Positions 1 through 5,148 of a stretch of DNA of 5,148 bases are shown piece after piece. The notes below the pieces were generated by a model. It had not been told where the DNA came from. It saw only the letters and a list, made by a program, of their open reading frames with translations, and searched no databases. How positions within the stretch are numbered: position 1 is the stretch's first letter; every line of letters begins with the position of its first letter. This stretch comes from Pediococcus sp. (lineage in GTDB: Bacteria; Bacillota; Bacilli; Lactobacillales; Lactobacillaceae): assembly GCA_022712335.1 (NCBI GenBank), contig JALAGR010000122.1, positions 1-5,148 on the forward strand, in the 5' to 3' direction. The position numbers and the translations under genes are program-made.

Positions 1-725
1 CAAATCTATATGGACCATTTTTTGATATTAATAATTGGAAAATGGTGCTATCTTCCAGTTCAGATTGGCTGGTTATTTTTTCATTAGTGATGATCGAATG
101 TATTTTATCAGTCGATAATGCAGTCGTTCTAGCTACTCAAACGCAAGTTTTAAAAGATAAAAAAGAACGTGAAAAATCCTTGTTTTATGGTTTGTGGGGC
201 GCATATGTTTTCAGATTCATTGTGATTGGAATCGGAACATTTTTAATTAATTTATGGGAAATTAAGGTGATTGGCGCGCTTTACCTCGCTTATCTAGTAT
301 TTAGGTTCTTTGATAAGAAAAAAAGAGGACGTAAAACGCACAAGCTAGTTAAAAAGGAAGGGCGACTTTCTGTATTTTGGCGAGTGGTAATTCAAATTGA
401 GTTTATGGACATTGTTTTCTCAGTCGATTCGGTGTTAGCTTCATTAGCGATTTCACCGAATCCCGTGATTGTTTTAATCGGGGGATTGATTGGGATTTTG
501 GCAATGCGTGGAATTGCAGAAGTAATCATGAAAATGATGCAAAAAATTCCAGAACTCGAAACAATGGCGTACGTATTGATCGGGATTATTGCACTTAAAT
601 TATTCTTGTCGATTCCAATGATCGATATTGAAATTCCATCCGGTATTTTTGCTGGAATAGTTATTCTGGCATTTTTGATCACGATTGGAATTCACTACGC
701 AAAAAAATCAACTAAGAAACAATGA
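1..725 (+). CDS. TerC-family integral membrane protein, probable metal (Mn2+) exporter; 5' end cut off by window edge
   Basis: TerC-family polytopic membrane protein. Two family hallmarks are visible: SVDNAVVLA in an early helix and FMDIVFSVDSVLA in a later one. Counting from the internal Met at 42, acidic residues E19, D25, E120, D123 and D129 lie inside hydrophobic segments, as expected for metal passage. About seven membrane segments can be drawn (roughly 8-31, 50-71, 75-90, 111-136, 141-163, 173-192, 202-220), with a Lys/Arg-rich loop at 91-108. The reading frame is open back to position 3 and encodes NLYGPFFDINNWK just before that Met. This looks like a conserved lactobacillus TerC N-terminus, and the Met has no good ribosome binding site, so the true start is probably upstream of the window. 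In Bacillus the relatives YceF and YkoY are linked to manganese export that supplies secreted enzymes; the substrate here is inferred. No terminator separates it from the thioredoxin gene. Confidence 0.9.
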   Translation, partial: NLYGPFFDINNWKMVLSSSSDWLVIFSLVMIECILSVDNAVVLATQTQVLKDKKEREKSLFYGLWGAYVFRFIVIGIGTFLINLWEIKVIGALYLAYLVFRFFDKKKRGRKTHKLVKKEGRLSVFWRVVIQIEFMDIVFSVDSVLASLAISPNPVIVLIGGLIGILAMRGIAEVIMKMMQKIPELETMAYVLIGIIALKLFLSIPMIDIEIPSGIFAGIVILAFLITIGIHYAKKSTKKQ

Positions 726-731
726 TATAAT
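723..731 (+). promoter_or_regulatory. Extended -10 promoter element for the thioredoxin gene
   Basis: The sequence TGATATAAT is a perfect extended -10 (TG, one base, then TATAAT). The TGA is at the same time the terC stop codon. No good -35 is seen 16-18 nt upstream, which extended -10 promoters tolerate. Transcription would start near 738, giving a leader of about 27 nt that contains the AAGGAG ribosome binding site at 753-758. This would let the thioredoxin and degV genes be expressed apart from terC. Read-through from terC remains possible because no terminator lies between them. Confidence 0.6.
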
Positions 732-764
732 TTACAATGATGAATTAACAAAAAGGAGACGCAA

Positions 765-1094
765 ATGTCAGTTACAATTAATAGCGATAATTTAAATGAT
801 GTAACGCAAGCTGGATTGACCATTGTGGACTTTTGGGCTCCTTGGTGTGGTCCTTGTAAAATGATGGAACCAGCATTAGAGAATTTAGAAGCAACGTACG
901 GTGACCAAATCCGTTTTGCAAAAATGAACGTCGATAATAATCAAGAAATAGCAGAATCTTTTAAAATCATGAGTATTCCAGCTTTGGTTTTATTTAAGGA
1001 TGGAAAAGCCATTGAAAAAGTGACTGGATATTATCCTGAAGCAAAACTAGCCAAATATTTAGAAAAGAAGATATCAGAAAATGAACCAAAGTAA
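765..1094 (+). CDS. trxA: Thioredoxin
   Basis: Cytoplasmic thiol-disulfide oxidoreductase that reduces protein disulfides and is itself recharged by thioredoxin reductase. At 109 aa it has the usual length of a single-domain thioredoxin. The active site is W27-C28-G29-P30-C31 in the context VDFWAPWCGPCK. The buried acidic residue is D22, the cis-proline loop is SIP (P72), and the later glycines G80 and G88 match the fold. The start is supported by AAGGAG at 753-758, six bases before the ATG. There is no signal peptide. An extended -10 promoter sits just upstream over the terC stop, and the end of the gene overlaps the start of the DegV gene by 14 nt, so the two are likely cotranscribed. The family assignment is secure. 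Whether it is the main thioredoxin of the cell or one of several paralogues cannot be seen here, so the symbol is the generic one. Confidence 0.95.
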   Translation: MSVTINSDNLNDVTQAGLTIVDFWAPWCGPCKMMEPALENLEATYGDQIRFAKMNVDNNQEIAESFKIMSIPALVLFKDGKAIEKVTGYYPEAKLAKYLEKKISENEPK

Positions 1095-1941
1095 AACTGC
1101 AATTGTAATCGATAGTTCCGCCAATATAGATCCGGAAATTGTCCGTAAGTACAATTTTACGATTGTTAATCAACCCGTTATGTTTGGTAAACATGTCTAC
1201 CATGAAAATATGGATATAGATTCAGACGAGTTCTATCGAATGCTTAAACTTGAAAAATATCATCCAACAGCTTCACAAATTTCAATGAAAGAAATGCAGG
1301 AAGTTTTTACTAGTTTAGCTCAAGAAGGTTATGAGGCTGCTTTATGCATCGGTTTGTCTGGTGGATTAAGTGGGTTTATTAATAGTGTTTCAGCATCAGT
1401 CCCAGCGATTAAGGATCTTCAAGTTTATCCTTACGACTCGGGATCTATTTTAGCTGGGGTGGAGAAAGTGGCAATTTTAGCAGCCCATCTGTTGGATAAT
1501 AATGTGGATATTCATGAAGTTTTACATCAAATGCGTAAGTATCGAAAACAGACGCAGACCTATATTGCAGTTAATAATGTCAAAGAATTGCAAAATATGG
1601 GGAATATTTCCAATCGGACTTCCTTAGTGGGTTCATTTTTTGGGATGCGTCCTATTTTAACGATTAATCGCCAAGGTCGTTTAGAAATGGTTGGTAAAGA
1701 ACGACAAATGAAGAATGCGATGGAAGCAATTGATGAAATTTTTGATAAGCAGTTGATTGATCATACTAATTTAGTAGTGACGGTCATCGATGCTAATGAT
1801 CCGGATCGTAGCATGAAATGGCAAAGTGAATTACGAGCTAAGTATCCCGGGATGCAAGTCGAAGCTTGTCAGATTGGACCGTATGTTGGTACATATACTG
1901 GAAGTAAGGCAATTGGATTAATTTGGTCACCAAAATTGTGA
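1081..1941 (+). CDS. DegV-family protein (possible fatty-acid-binding, FakB-like), divergent
   Basis: DegV (EDD-fold) protein of 286 aa, the normal family length. Family landmarks in order: DSSANI at 11-16, PTASQIS at 62-68, GLSGGLSGF at 91-99, YDSGS at 118-122, LQNMGNIS at 170-177, GMRPILTI at 188-195, GKERQMKNAM at 205-214 and GTYTGSKAIGL at 270-280. Characterised relatives (FakB) hold a fatty acid for the kinase FakA, which phosphorylates it for phospholipid synthesis. Several normally conserved positions differ here: Ala64 where Thr usually precedes Ser, Gly94 for the second Ser of the SS pair, MGN instead of GGR at 173-175, and Tyr272 where His is usual. Ligand and partner are therefore uncertain. 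The ATG at 1081 is the only start after an in-frame stop at 1060-1062. It lies inside the end of the thioredoxin gene with only a weak AAGAAG upstream, suggesting translational coupling. Confidence 0.9.
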   Translation: MNQSKTAIVIDSSANIDPEIVRKYNFTIVNQPVMFGKHVYHENMDIDSDEFYRMLKLEKYHPTASQISMKEMQEVFTSLAQEGYEAALCIGLSGGLSGFINSVSASVPAIKDLQVYPYDSGSILAGVEKVAILAAHLLDNNVDIHEVLHQMRKYRKQTQTYIAVNNVKELQNMGNISNRTSLVGSFFGMRPILTINRQGRLEMVGKERQMKNAMEAIDEIFDKQLIDHTNLVVTVIDANDPDRSMKWQSELRAKYPGMQVEACQIGPYVGTYTGSKAIGLIWSPKL

Positions 1942-1947
1942 TAGTAT
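1939..1947 (+). promoter_or_regulatory. Weak candidate extended -10 before map
   Basis: TGATAGTAT has the TG motif of an extended -10 followed by TAGTAT, which matches four of six consensus bases. As at the terC-trx junction, its TGA is the stop codon of the gene before it. No convincing -35 is seen. It could give map some independent transcription, but the 38-nt gap without a terminator is equally consistent with map being read through from degV. Confidence 0.25.
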
Positions 1948-1968
1948 AGACGGTAGTTATTAAGAAAC

Positions 1969-1974
1969 GGGTGG
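1969..1974 (+). promoter_or_regulatory. Ribosome binding site that selects the map start
   Basis: GGGTGG lies five bases before the ATG at 1980. It overlaps an in-frame GTG at 1971, which itself has no purine-rich site at the right distance. This favours the ATG at 1980. The protein starting there (MITLKSERE) begins as methionine aminopeptidases of this group usually do. Confidence 0.6.
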
Positions 1975-1979
1975 ATAAA

Positions 1980-2762
1980 ATGATTACATTAAAATCAGAA
2001 CGAGAAATTGAAGGAATGAGAAAAGCAGGTGCAGTACTTGCTGGGATGCACATTGGACTTCGCGATATTATCAAACCTGGTATTTCAAGTTGGGAAATTG
2101 AAAAATTTGCAGTTAAGTACCTTGACGAAAAGGGTGCAGTTCCTGAAGAAAAAGGCTTTGAAGGCTACGAATATGCTACATGTGTTAGTGTAAATAATGA
2201 AGTTTGTCATGGCTTTCCACGTAAGGGATTGATCCTTAAAGAAGGCGACTTGGTTAAAGTTGATACAGTAGTTAGCGTGGATGGCTACATGTCAGATTCA
2301 TGTTGGGCATTTGCAGTTGGTGAAGTTAGTGATGAAGTTAAAAAACTAATGGAAGTTACTAAAAAAGCTCTATATCTTGGAATCGACCAAGCTGTTGAAG
2401 GAAATCGTATTGGTGACATTGGTCATGCAATCCAATCATATGTTGAAGATGAAATGGGTTATGGCGATGTTCGCGAATTTGTTGGCCATGGTATTCAACC
2501 AACAATGCATGAAGACCCTATGGTTCCTGGTTACGGCGAAGCTGGACATGGTCCTCGTTTGAAAAATGGGATGACAATTACAATTGAACCCATGGTAAAC
2601 GTTGGTGGATGGCAATGTGATACTTCTGCTCCAGATGGTTGGACAGTTACAACAATGGACGGAAGTCTTTCATGCCAATACGAACATACCTTAGTTATCA
2701 CGCCAGATGGTCCTAAGATTTTGACATCACAAGATCCTGTTGAGGATGCTAAGTATTTGTAA
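1980..2762 (+). CDS. map: Methionine aminopeptidase, type I
   Basis: Cytoplasmic metalloprotease that removes the initiator Met from new proteins after deformylation, when the second residue is small. The 260-aa product has the full type I fold with no N-terminal zinc-finger extension. All expected catalytic residues are present: H77 (CHGFP), metal ligands D95 (VKVD), D106 (MSDS), H170 (GHGI), E203 (TIEP) and E235 (YEHT), plus H177 (TMHEDP). Their spacing matches the E. coli enzyme closely. The ATG at 1980 is preferred over an in-frame GTG at 1971 because of the GGGTGG site and the typical MITLKSERE beginning. The gene follows degV after 38 nt without a terminator and is the last plus-strand gene before the hairpin at 2768. 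In many bacteria map is near ribosomal or secretion genes; here its neighbours are different. As an essential function it is expected to be intact, and it is. Confidence 0.97.
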   Translation: MITLKSEREIEGMRKAGAVLAGMHIGLRDIIKPGISSWEIEKFAVKYLDEKGAVPEEKGFEGYEYATCVSVNNEVCHGFPRKGLILKEGDLVKVDTVVSVDGYMSDSCWAFAVGEVSDEVKKLMEVTKKALYLGIDQAVEGNRIGDIGHAIQSYVEDEMGYGDVREFVGHGIQPTMHEDPMVPGYGEAGHGPRLKNGMTITIEPMVNVGGWQCDTSAPDGWTVTTMDGSLSCQYEHTLVITPDGPKILTSQDPVEDAKYL

Positions 2763-2767
2763 AAATA

Positions 2768-2805
2768 AAAAGGAAGTTTTGACTTTTTAGTCAAGACTTC
2801 CTTTT
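2768..2805. terminator. Bidirectional intrinsic terminator between map and the VOC gene
   Basis: Positions 2768-2784 pair with 2789-2805 to form a 17-bp stem with a single T-G wobble (2778/2795) and a TTTT loop at 2785-2788. The ends of the stem give a short T tract on the plus strand. On the minus strand a longer T-rich stretch follows (complement of 2761-2770). It begins six bases after the map stop codon and lies 35 bases beyond the stop of the convergent VOC gene, so it can end transcription from both sides. Confidence 0.88.
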
Positions 2806-2840
2806 ACTGTGGGTGCTAAAATAAACACAACACATTATTT

Positions 2841-3215
2841 TTAATAATTAGCAATTTCGATAACATTACCATCAGGATCTTTAATTAGCAGCGACTGTAC
2901 CGCGCCGTGAGTTCCTTGACGAGTTTTAGGTTCATCGATGATTTCAATGAAGTAGCTTTTTAAATGATTTACGATTTCTTCCATTGGATTTTTAGCAACA
3001 ATTGAAAAGGCAATGCTACCAGCTGTAGCTTGAGCAGGAGCGATTTCAGGTTGTTGTTCAGATGTAACGAAGTAGATTCGTTGTTTTCCGGCACGTACGC
3101 CTGCGAAAGGTGCATCCTCTAGAACAGGCATGTCGAAAACTTCATGATAAAAGCGCTCGCTACGAGCGATGTCCGAAACGGTTAAGGTAATATGGTCAAT
3201 TTCGCGAATATTCAT
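2841..3215 (-). CDS. VOC-superfamily (glyoxalase-fold) protein, GLOD5/STM3117-like
   Basis: Single vicinal-oxygen-chelate domain of 124 aa, probably a cytoplasmic dimer. It starts IDHITLTVSDI, with SERFYHEVFDMPVL next and DPDGNVIEIANY at the end, the layout of the GLOD5/STM3117 branch often labelled 'VOC family virulence protein'. The substrate is not known for this branch, and neither glyoxalase I nor fosfomycin resistance is claimed. Metal ligands H8 and E120 are present. The place where relatives typically read INLH reads IYFV here (V50), so a usual histidine ligand seems missing. The start has a perfect AGGAGG (complement of 3227-3232), 11 bases before the ATG, and an extended -10 promoter further upstream. 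It is transcribed alone, divergent from the ABC-F gene and convergent with map. No operon partner suggests a substrate. Confidence 0.88.
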   Translation of the reverse strand: MNIREIDHITLTVSDIARSERFYHEVFDMPVLEDAPFAGVRAGKQRIYFVTSEQQPEIAPAQATAGSIAFSIVAKNPMEEIVNHLKSYFIEIIDEPKTRQGTHGAVQSLLIKDPDGNVIEIANY

Positions 3216-3245
3216 AGTATGTAAGTCCTCCTAATAACGTGATTA

Positions 3246-3254
3246 AGTATAGCA
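3246..3254 (-). promoter_or_regulatory. Extended -10 promoter for the VOC gene
   Basis: On the minus strand these bases read TGCTATACT, a TG-n extended -10 with a five-of-six TATACT hexamer. No strong -35 is seen at 16-18 nt. The predicted start of transcription is near 3239. This gives a leader of about 23 nt containing the AGGAGG ribosome binding site (complement of 3227-3232). Confidence 0.55.
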
Positions 3255-3287
3255 TAGGCAAATTTAATTGACGATTTGTGCAACTTC

Positions 3288-3329
3288 ATGCTGCGGTGGT
3301 TATTAGTTATTTTAGAAAAGTCAGGGTGA
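3288..3329 (+). other. Possible 13-codon leader peptide before the ABC-F gene
   Basis: A tiny reading frame encodes MLRWLLVILEKSG and stops with TGA at 3327-3329, four bases before the ABC-F start codon. Its stop overlaps the GGGTG ribosome binding site of that gene. Several antibiotic-responsive ABC-F genes are known to be controlled by short leader peptides, which is why it is noted. Against it: no ribosome binding site precedes its ATG, the ABC-F protein is not of a resistance type, and the true transcription start is unknown and could lie within it. A reading frame of this size may be chance. Confidence 0.15.
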
Positions 3330-3333
3330 AAAA

Positions 3334-4884
3334 ATGAGTTTATTATCAGTTGAGCATTTGAGTCACGGTTTTGCGGACAAAGAGCTCTACGAAGATGCAA
3401 ATTTCGAATTAAACAAAGAAGACCACATGGGAATTGTGGGTCAAAATGGTGCTGGAAAGAGTACGTTGATCAAAATTTTAACGGGTGAAAATCTTCCCGA
3501 TAAAGGACGAATTGTTTGGCAAAACAAAGTCACTTATGGTTACTTGGATCAATACGCGGACATTCCTAAGGAAGACACGCTATACGAATTTTTAACAACT
3601 GCGTATGCAGAACTGTTCCGTCAACGTGATTTGATGGAAAAATACTATGCAGATTATGCCGAAAACTTAGACGACAAGTTGCTAGAAAAAGCTGGTCGCA
3701 TCCAAGAAAACTTGGACGCTAATAATTTTTATGATATTGATACAGAAATCAATCGAGTAATGACTGGTTTAGGTCTAGATGATATCGGTAAAGATCACAT
3801 CGTAAGTCAAATGAGTGGTGGACAACGTTCAAAAATTATTTTGGCTAAATTACTACTTCAAAATCCAGACGTTTTGATTTTAGATGAACCAACTAACTAT
3901 TTGGATACAGCACATATCAGTTGGTTAGCAGACTATTTGAACAATTTCGAGGGAGCCTTTATGGTAATTTCTCATGATTATGATTTTCTTCAAAAAGTTA
4001 CTAACTGTATTTGTGATGTTTCATTTAATAAAATCACTAAATATCGTGGAGATTTCCAATCAGCAATGCGTCAAAAAGATGCACGAAAAGAAGCTCAGTT
4101 GAAAGCTTTTGAGAAGCAACAAGTTGTAATTGAAAAAGCTGAAAACTTTATCCGTAAGAATAAGGCTGGACAACGCTCAACGATGGCGAAGTCGCGTGAG
4201 AAGATGTTGAACAGAATGGAAAAAATCGATCCACCTAGTGAAAACTTAAAAGGTCATTTTGATTTTCCATACATGGATACCGGTTCACAAAATGCGGTTG
4301 CGGTAAATAAATTAGCTGTTGGTTATGGCAAAAAGCAACTCCTTGAACCAGTAACTTTCTCGATGTCAGCCGGTGAAAAAGTCGCTTTCTCTGGATTCAA
4401 CGGTGCTGGTAAATCAACATTGATTAAGAGTATTTTAGGCGTAATTCCTGCTTTAGGTGGGGAAGCACACTTTTCTCCATCAGCTAAAGTTAATTACTTT
4501 ACACAAGAATTGGTGTGGGATAATCCACGTTTAACACCACTAGAAACGATTCAAAATCAATATCCTAAAATGTTGCCAAAAACCATTCGTACAAAATTGG
4601 CTAAGTGTGGAATTAACGCAGCCGATACAATGAAACCAATGGGACAACTTAGTGGTGGGGAACAAACTAAGGTTAAATTAGCTTTAATGGAATTAATCGA
4701 TTCCAATTTCTTAATTATGGATGAACCTACCAATCATTTGGATGACGAAACGAAGCGTGCCTTGAGTGAAGCACTTCAACGATTTAAAGGAAACTTGATT
4801 GTTGTATCTCATGAAAATAGTTTCTATTCACAATGGATTGATAAAGAAATTAACGTTGAAAAATTACGTTTAGATCGCGAATAA
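3334..4884 (+). CDS. ABC-F family ATPase, YkpA/YbiT-like (ribosome-associated)
   Basis: Soluble protein of 516 aa with two tandem ATP-binding domains and no membrane segments, as in the ABC-F family of translation factors that act at the ribosomal E site. Domain 1: Walker A GQNGAGKST at 36-44, signature MSGGQ at 160-164, Walker B LILDEP with E185, switch SHD with H214. An arm-like insert lies near 85-135. The linker (about 245-315) is charged, with a basic stretch at 274-298, as expected for the P-site tRNA interaction motif. Domain 2: Walker A GFNGAGKST at 354-362, signature LSGGE at 439-443, Walker B IMDEP with E464, SHE with H493. Both sites look catalytically complete. The beginning, MSLLSVEHLSHGF, and overall layout recall B. 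subtilis YkpA and E. coli YbiT rather than antibiotic-resistance types such as Vga, Lsa or OptrA. AGGGTG at 3323-3328 is the ribosome binding site. The gene is a single-gene unit closed by a strong terminator. Confidence 0.94.
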   Translation: MSLLSVEHLSHGFADKELYEDANFELNKEDHMGIVGQNGAGKSTLIKILTGENLPDKGRIVWQNKVTYGYLDQYADIPKEDTLYEFLTTAYAELFRQRDLMEKYYADYAENLDDKLLEKAGRIQENLDANNFYDIDTEINRVMTGLGLDDIGKDHIVSQMSGGQRSKIILAKLLLQNPDVLILDEPTNYLDTAHISWLADYLNNFEGAFMVISHDYDFLQKVTNCICDVSFNKITKYRGDFQSAMRQKDARKEAQLKAFEKQQVVIEKAENFIRKNKAGQRSTMAKSREKMLNRMEKIDPPSENLKGHFDFPYMDTGSQNAVAVNKLAVGYGKKQLLEPVTFSMSAGEKVAFSGFNGAGKSTLIKSILGVIPALGGEAHFSPSAKVNYFTQELVWDNPRLTPLETIQNQYPKMLPKTIRTKLAKCGINAADTMKPMGQLSGGEQTKVKLALMELIDSNFLIMDEPTNHLDDETKRALSEALQRFKGNLIVVSHENSFYSQWIDKEINVEKLRLDRE

Positions 4885-4890
4885 TAATTT

Positions 4891-4930
4891 AAATCTCAGT
4901 GTCAGAGAAATCTGATCCTGAGATTTTTTT
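4891..4930 (+). terminator. Intrinsic terminator of the ABC-F gene
   Basis: AAATCTCAG (4891-4899) pairs with CTGAGATTT (4918-4926). After one mismatch the stem continues with a G-T pair and five more pairs (4901-4906 with 4911-4916), capped by a GAAA tetraloop at 4907-4910. A run of seven T at 4924-4930 follows. It starts six bases after the ABC-F stop codon. Confidence 0.92.
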
Positions 4931-5120
4931 AATGCCAAAAATATTTTTTGATCGTCGAAAAGTTAAGTCGTAGCACCATTTCTAATGGTATCAATTTAAT
5001 AAAGTGAGATTCATAACGATCCAAATGTTAAATGATTCATGAAAGTAGAATTCTGAAGAATTATAGTAAGCATGTAATAAAAGTAGAAAAATTCAACGTT
5101 ATGAAAGGAAACATATTCTA
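4931..5120. other. Non-coding AT-rich region upstream of the last gene
   Basis: No credible gene is seen on either strand in these 190 bases. A short perfect hairpin lies at 4975-4989, a 9-nt direct repeat AAAGTAGAA occurs at 5042-5050 and 5080-5088, and TTCATAACG at 5010-5018 is complementary to CGTTATGAA at 5097-5105. A TATAGT at 5062-5067 could be a -10 element, but no fitting -35 is present. The region presumably holds the promoter and any leader control of the gene starting at 5121. I recognise no riboswitch or T-box signature. Confidence 0.5.
4975..4989. repeat. Short perfect inverted repeat (possible operator or RNA hairpin)
   Basis: ACCATT and AATGGT form a six-base-pair stem around a TCT loop. 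It is not followed by a T run, so it is not a terminator. It could be a regulator binding site for the downstream gene, but six pairs in AT-rich DNA can arise by chance. Confidence 0.3.
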
Positions 5121-5148
5121 ATGAATCCAAATTATGATGATTTTGAAC
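5121..5148 (+). CDS. Start of an unidentified gene, cut off by the window end
   Basis: An ATG opens a frame encoding MNPNYDDFE and runs off the window. AAAGGAA at 5104-5110 lies about ten bases upstream as a ribosome binding site. A competing ATG at 5101 stops after six codons, so 5121 is the better start. Nine residues are too few to assign a family. The acidic, polar beginning does not look like a signal peptide or membrane segment. The strong terminator at 4891-4930 means it is a separate transcription unit from the ABC-F gene. Confidence 0.5.

Noticed and set aside
392..682. Minus-strand open frame of 96 codons inside terC
   Set aside because: It lies wholly antisense to a clear membrane-protein gene, has no recognisable domain, and shows composition expected from the reverse of the sense frame.
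1971..1979. In-frame GTG as the map start codon
   Set aside because: It overlaps the likely ribosome binding site GGGTGG and has no site of its own; the ATG at 1980 gives the typical family N-terminus.
2531..2794. Minus-strand open frame of 87 codons over the end of map
   Set aside because: It runs antisense to conserved catalytic parts of map, starts within it, and would cross the terminator hairpin.
3268..3273. TTGACG as a plus-strand -35 for the ABC-F gene
   Set aside because: At 17 nt downstream the bases read CTGCGG, which is not a -10 element; other spacings are no better.
3212..3400. Minus-strand open frame overlapping the ABC-F start
   Set aside because: It crosses the divergent promoter region and the first codons of a clear gene, and has no domain or ribosome binding site of note.
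3334..4884. ABC-F gene as an antibiotic-resistance determinant
   Set aside because: Its motifs and N-terminus resemble the YkpA/YbiT housekeeping branch, and there is no mobile context.
1..5148. A novel multi-gene system, mobile element or CRISPR array
   Set aside because: All sizeable genes belong to well-known families with normal lengths, and no transposase, integrase, terminal repeats or repeat-spacer pattern is visible.

Overview
The window is an AT-rich stretch of ordinary chromosome from a low-GC Gram-positive bacterium. The protein styles (a TerC with an LYGPFF start region, a methionine aminopeptidase with GHGIQPTMHE, short gene gaps, strong purine-rich ribosome binding sites) suggest the Lactobacillaceae or a close relative. 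That placement is inferred from remembered family sequences and was not searched.

Layout: positions 1-2762 carry four genes on the plus strand: a TerC-family membrane protein (its 5' end lies outside the window), a thioredoxin, a DegV-family protein whose start overlaps the thioredoxin gene by 14 nt, and type I methionine aminopeptidase (map). A very good extended -10 element overlaps the terC stop codon, so the thioredoxin-degV-(map) part probably has its own promoter. The block ends at a 17-bp hairpin at 2768-2805, which also serves the convergent gene on the other side.

Positions 2841-3215 (minus strand) hold a small VOC/glyoxalase-fold protein with its own extended -10 promoter. It is divergent from an ABC-F ATPase gene at 3334-4884 (plus), of the YkpA/YbiT-like housekeeping type. 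A clear intrinsic terminator follows at 4891-4930. The last ~190 nt before a new start codon at 5121 have no convincing gene, but contain a small perfect hairpin and a weak long-range inverted repeat; they are probably the promoter and leader region of the next gene, of which only nine full codons are visible.

The genes share a loose theme of protein maturation and cell upkeep (metal export, disulfide reduction, lipid or fatty-acid handling, N-terminal Met removal, ribosome-associated ATPase), but nothing here joins them into one pathway. I see no mobile element, CRISPR array, rRNA/tRNA gene or defence cassette, and no evidence for a new biological system. The points most worth a second look are the divergent ligand-site motifs in the DegV protein, the apparently reduced metal site in the VOC protein, the overlapping trx-degV junction, and the leader regions before the ABC-F gene and the last gene.
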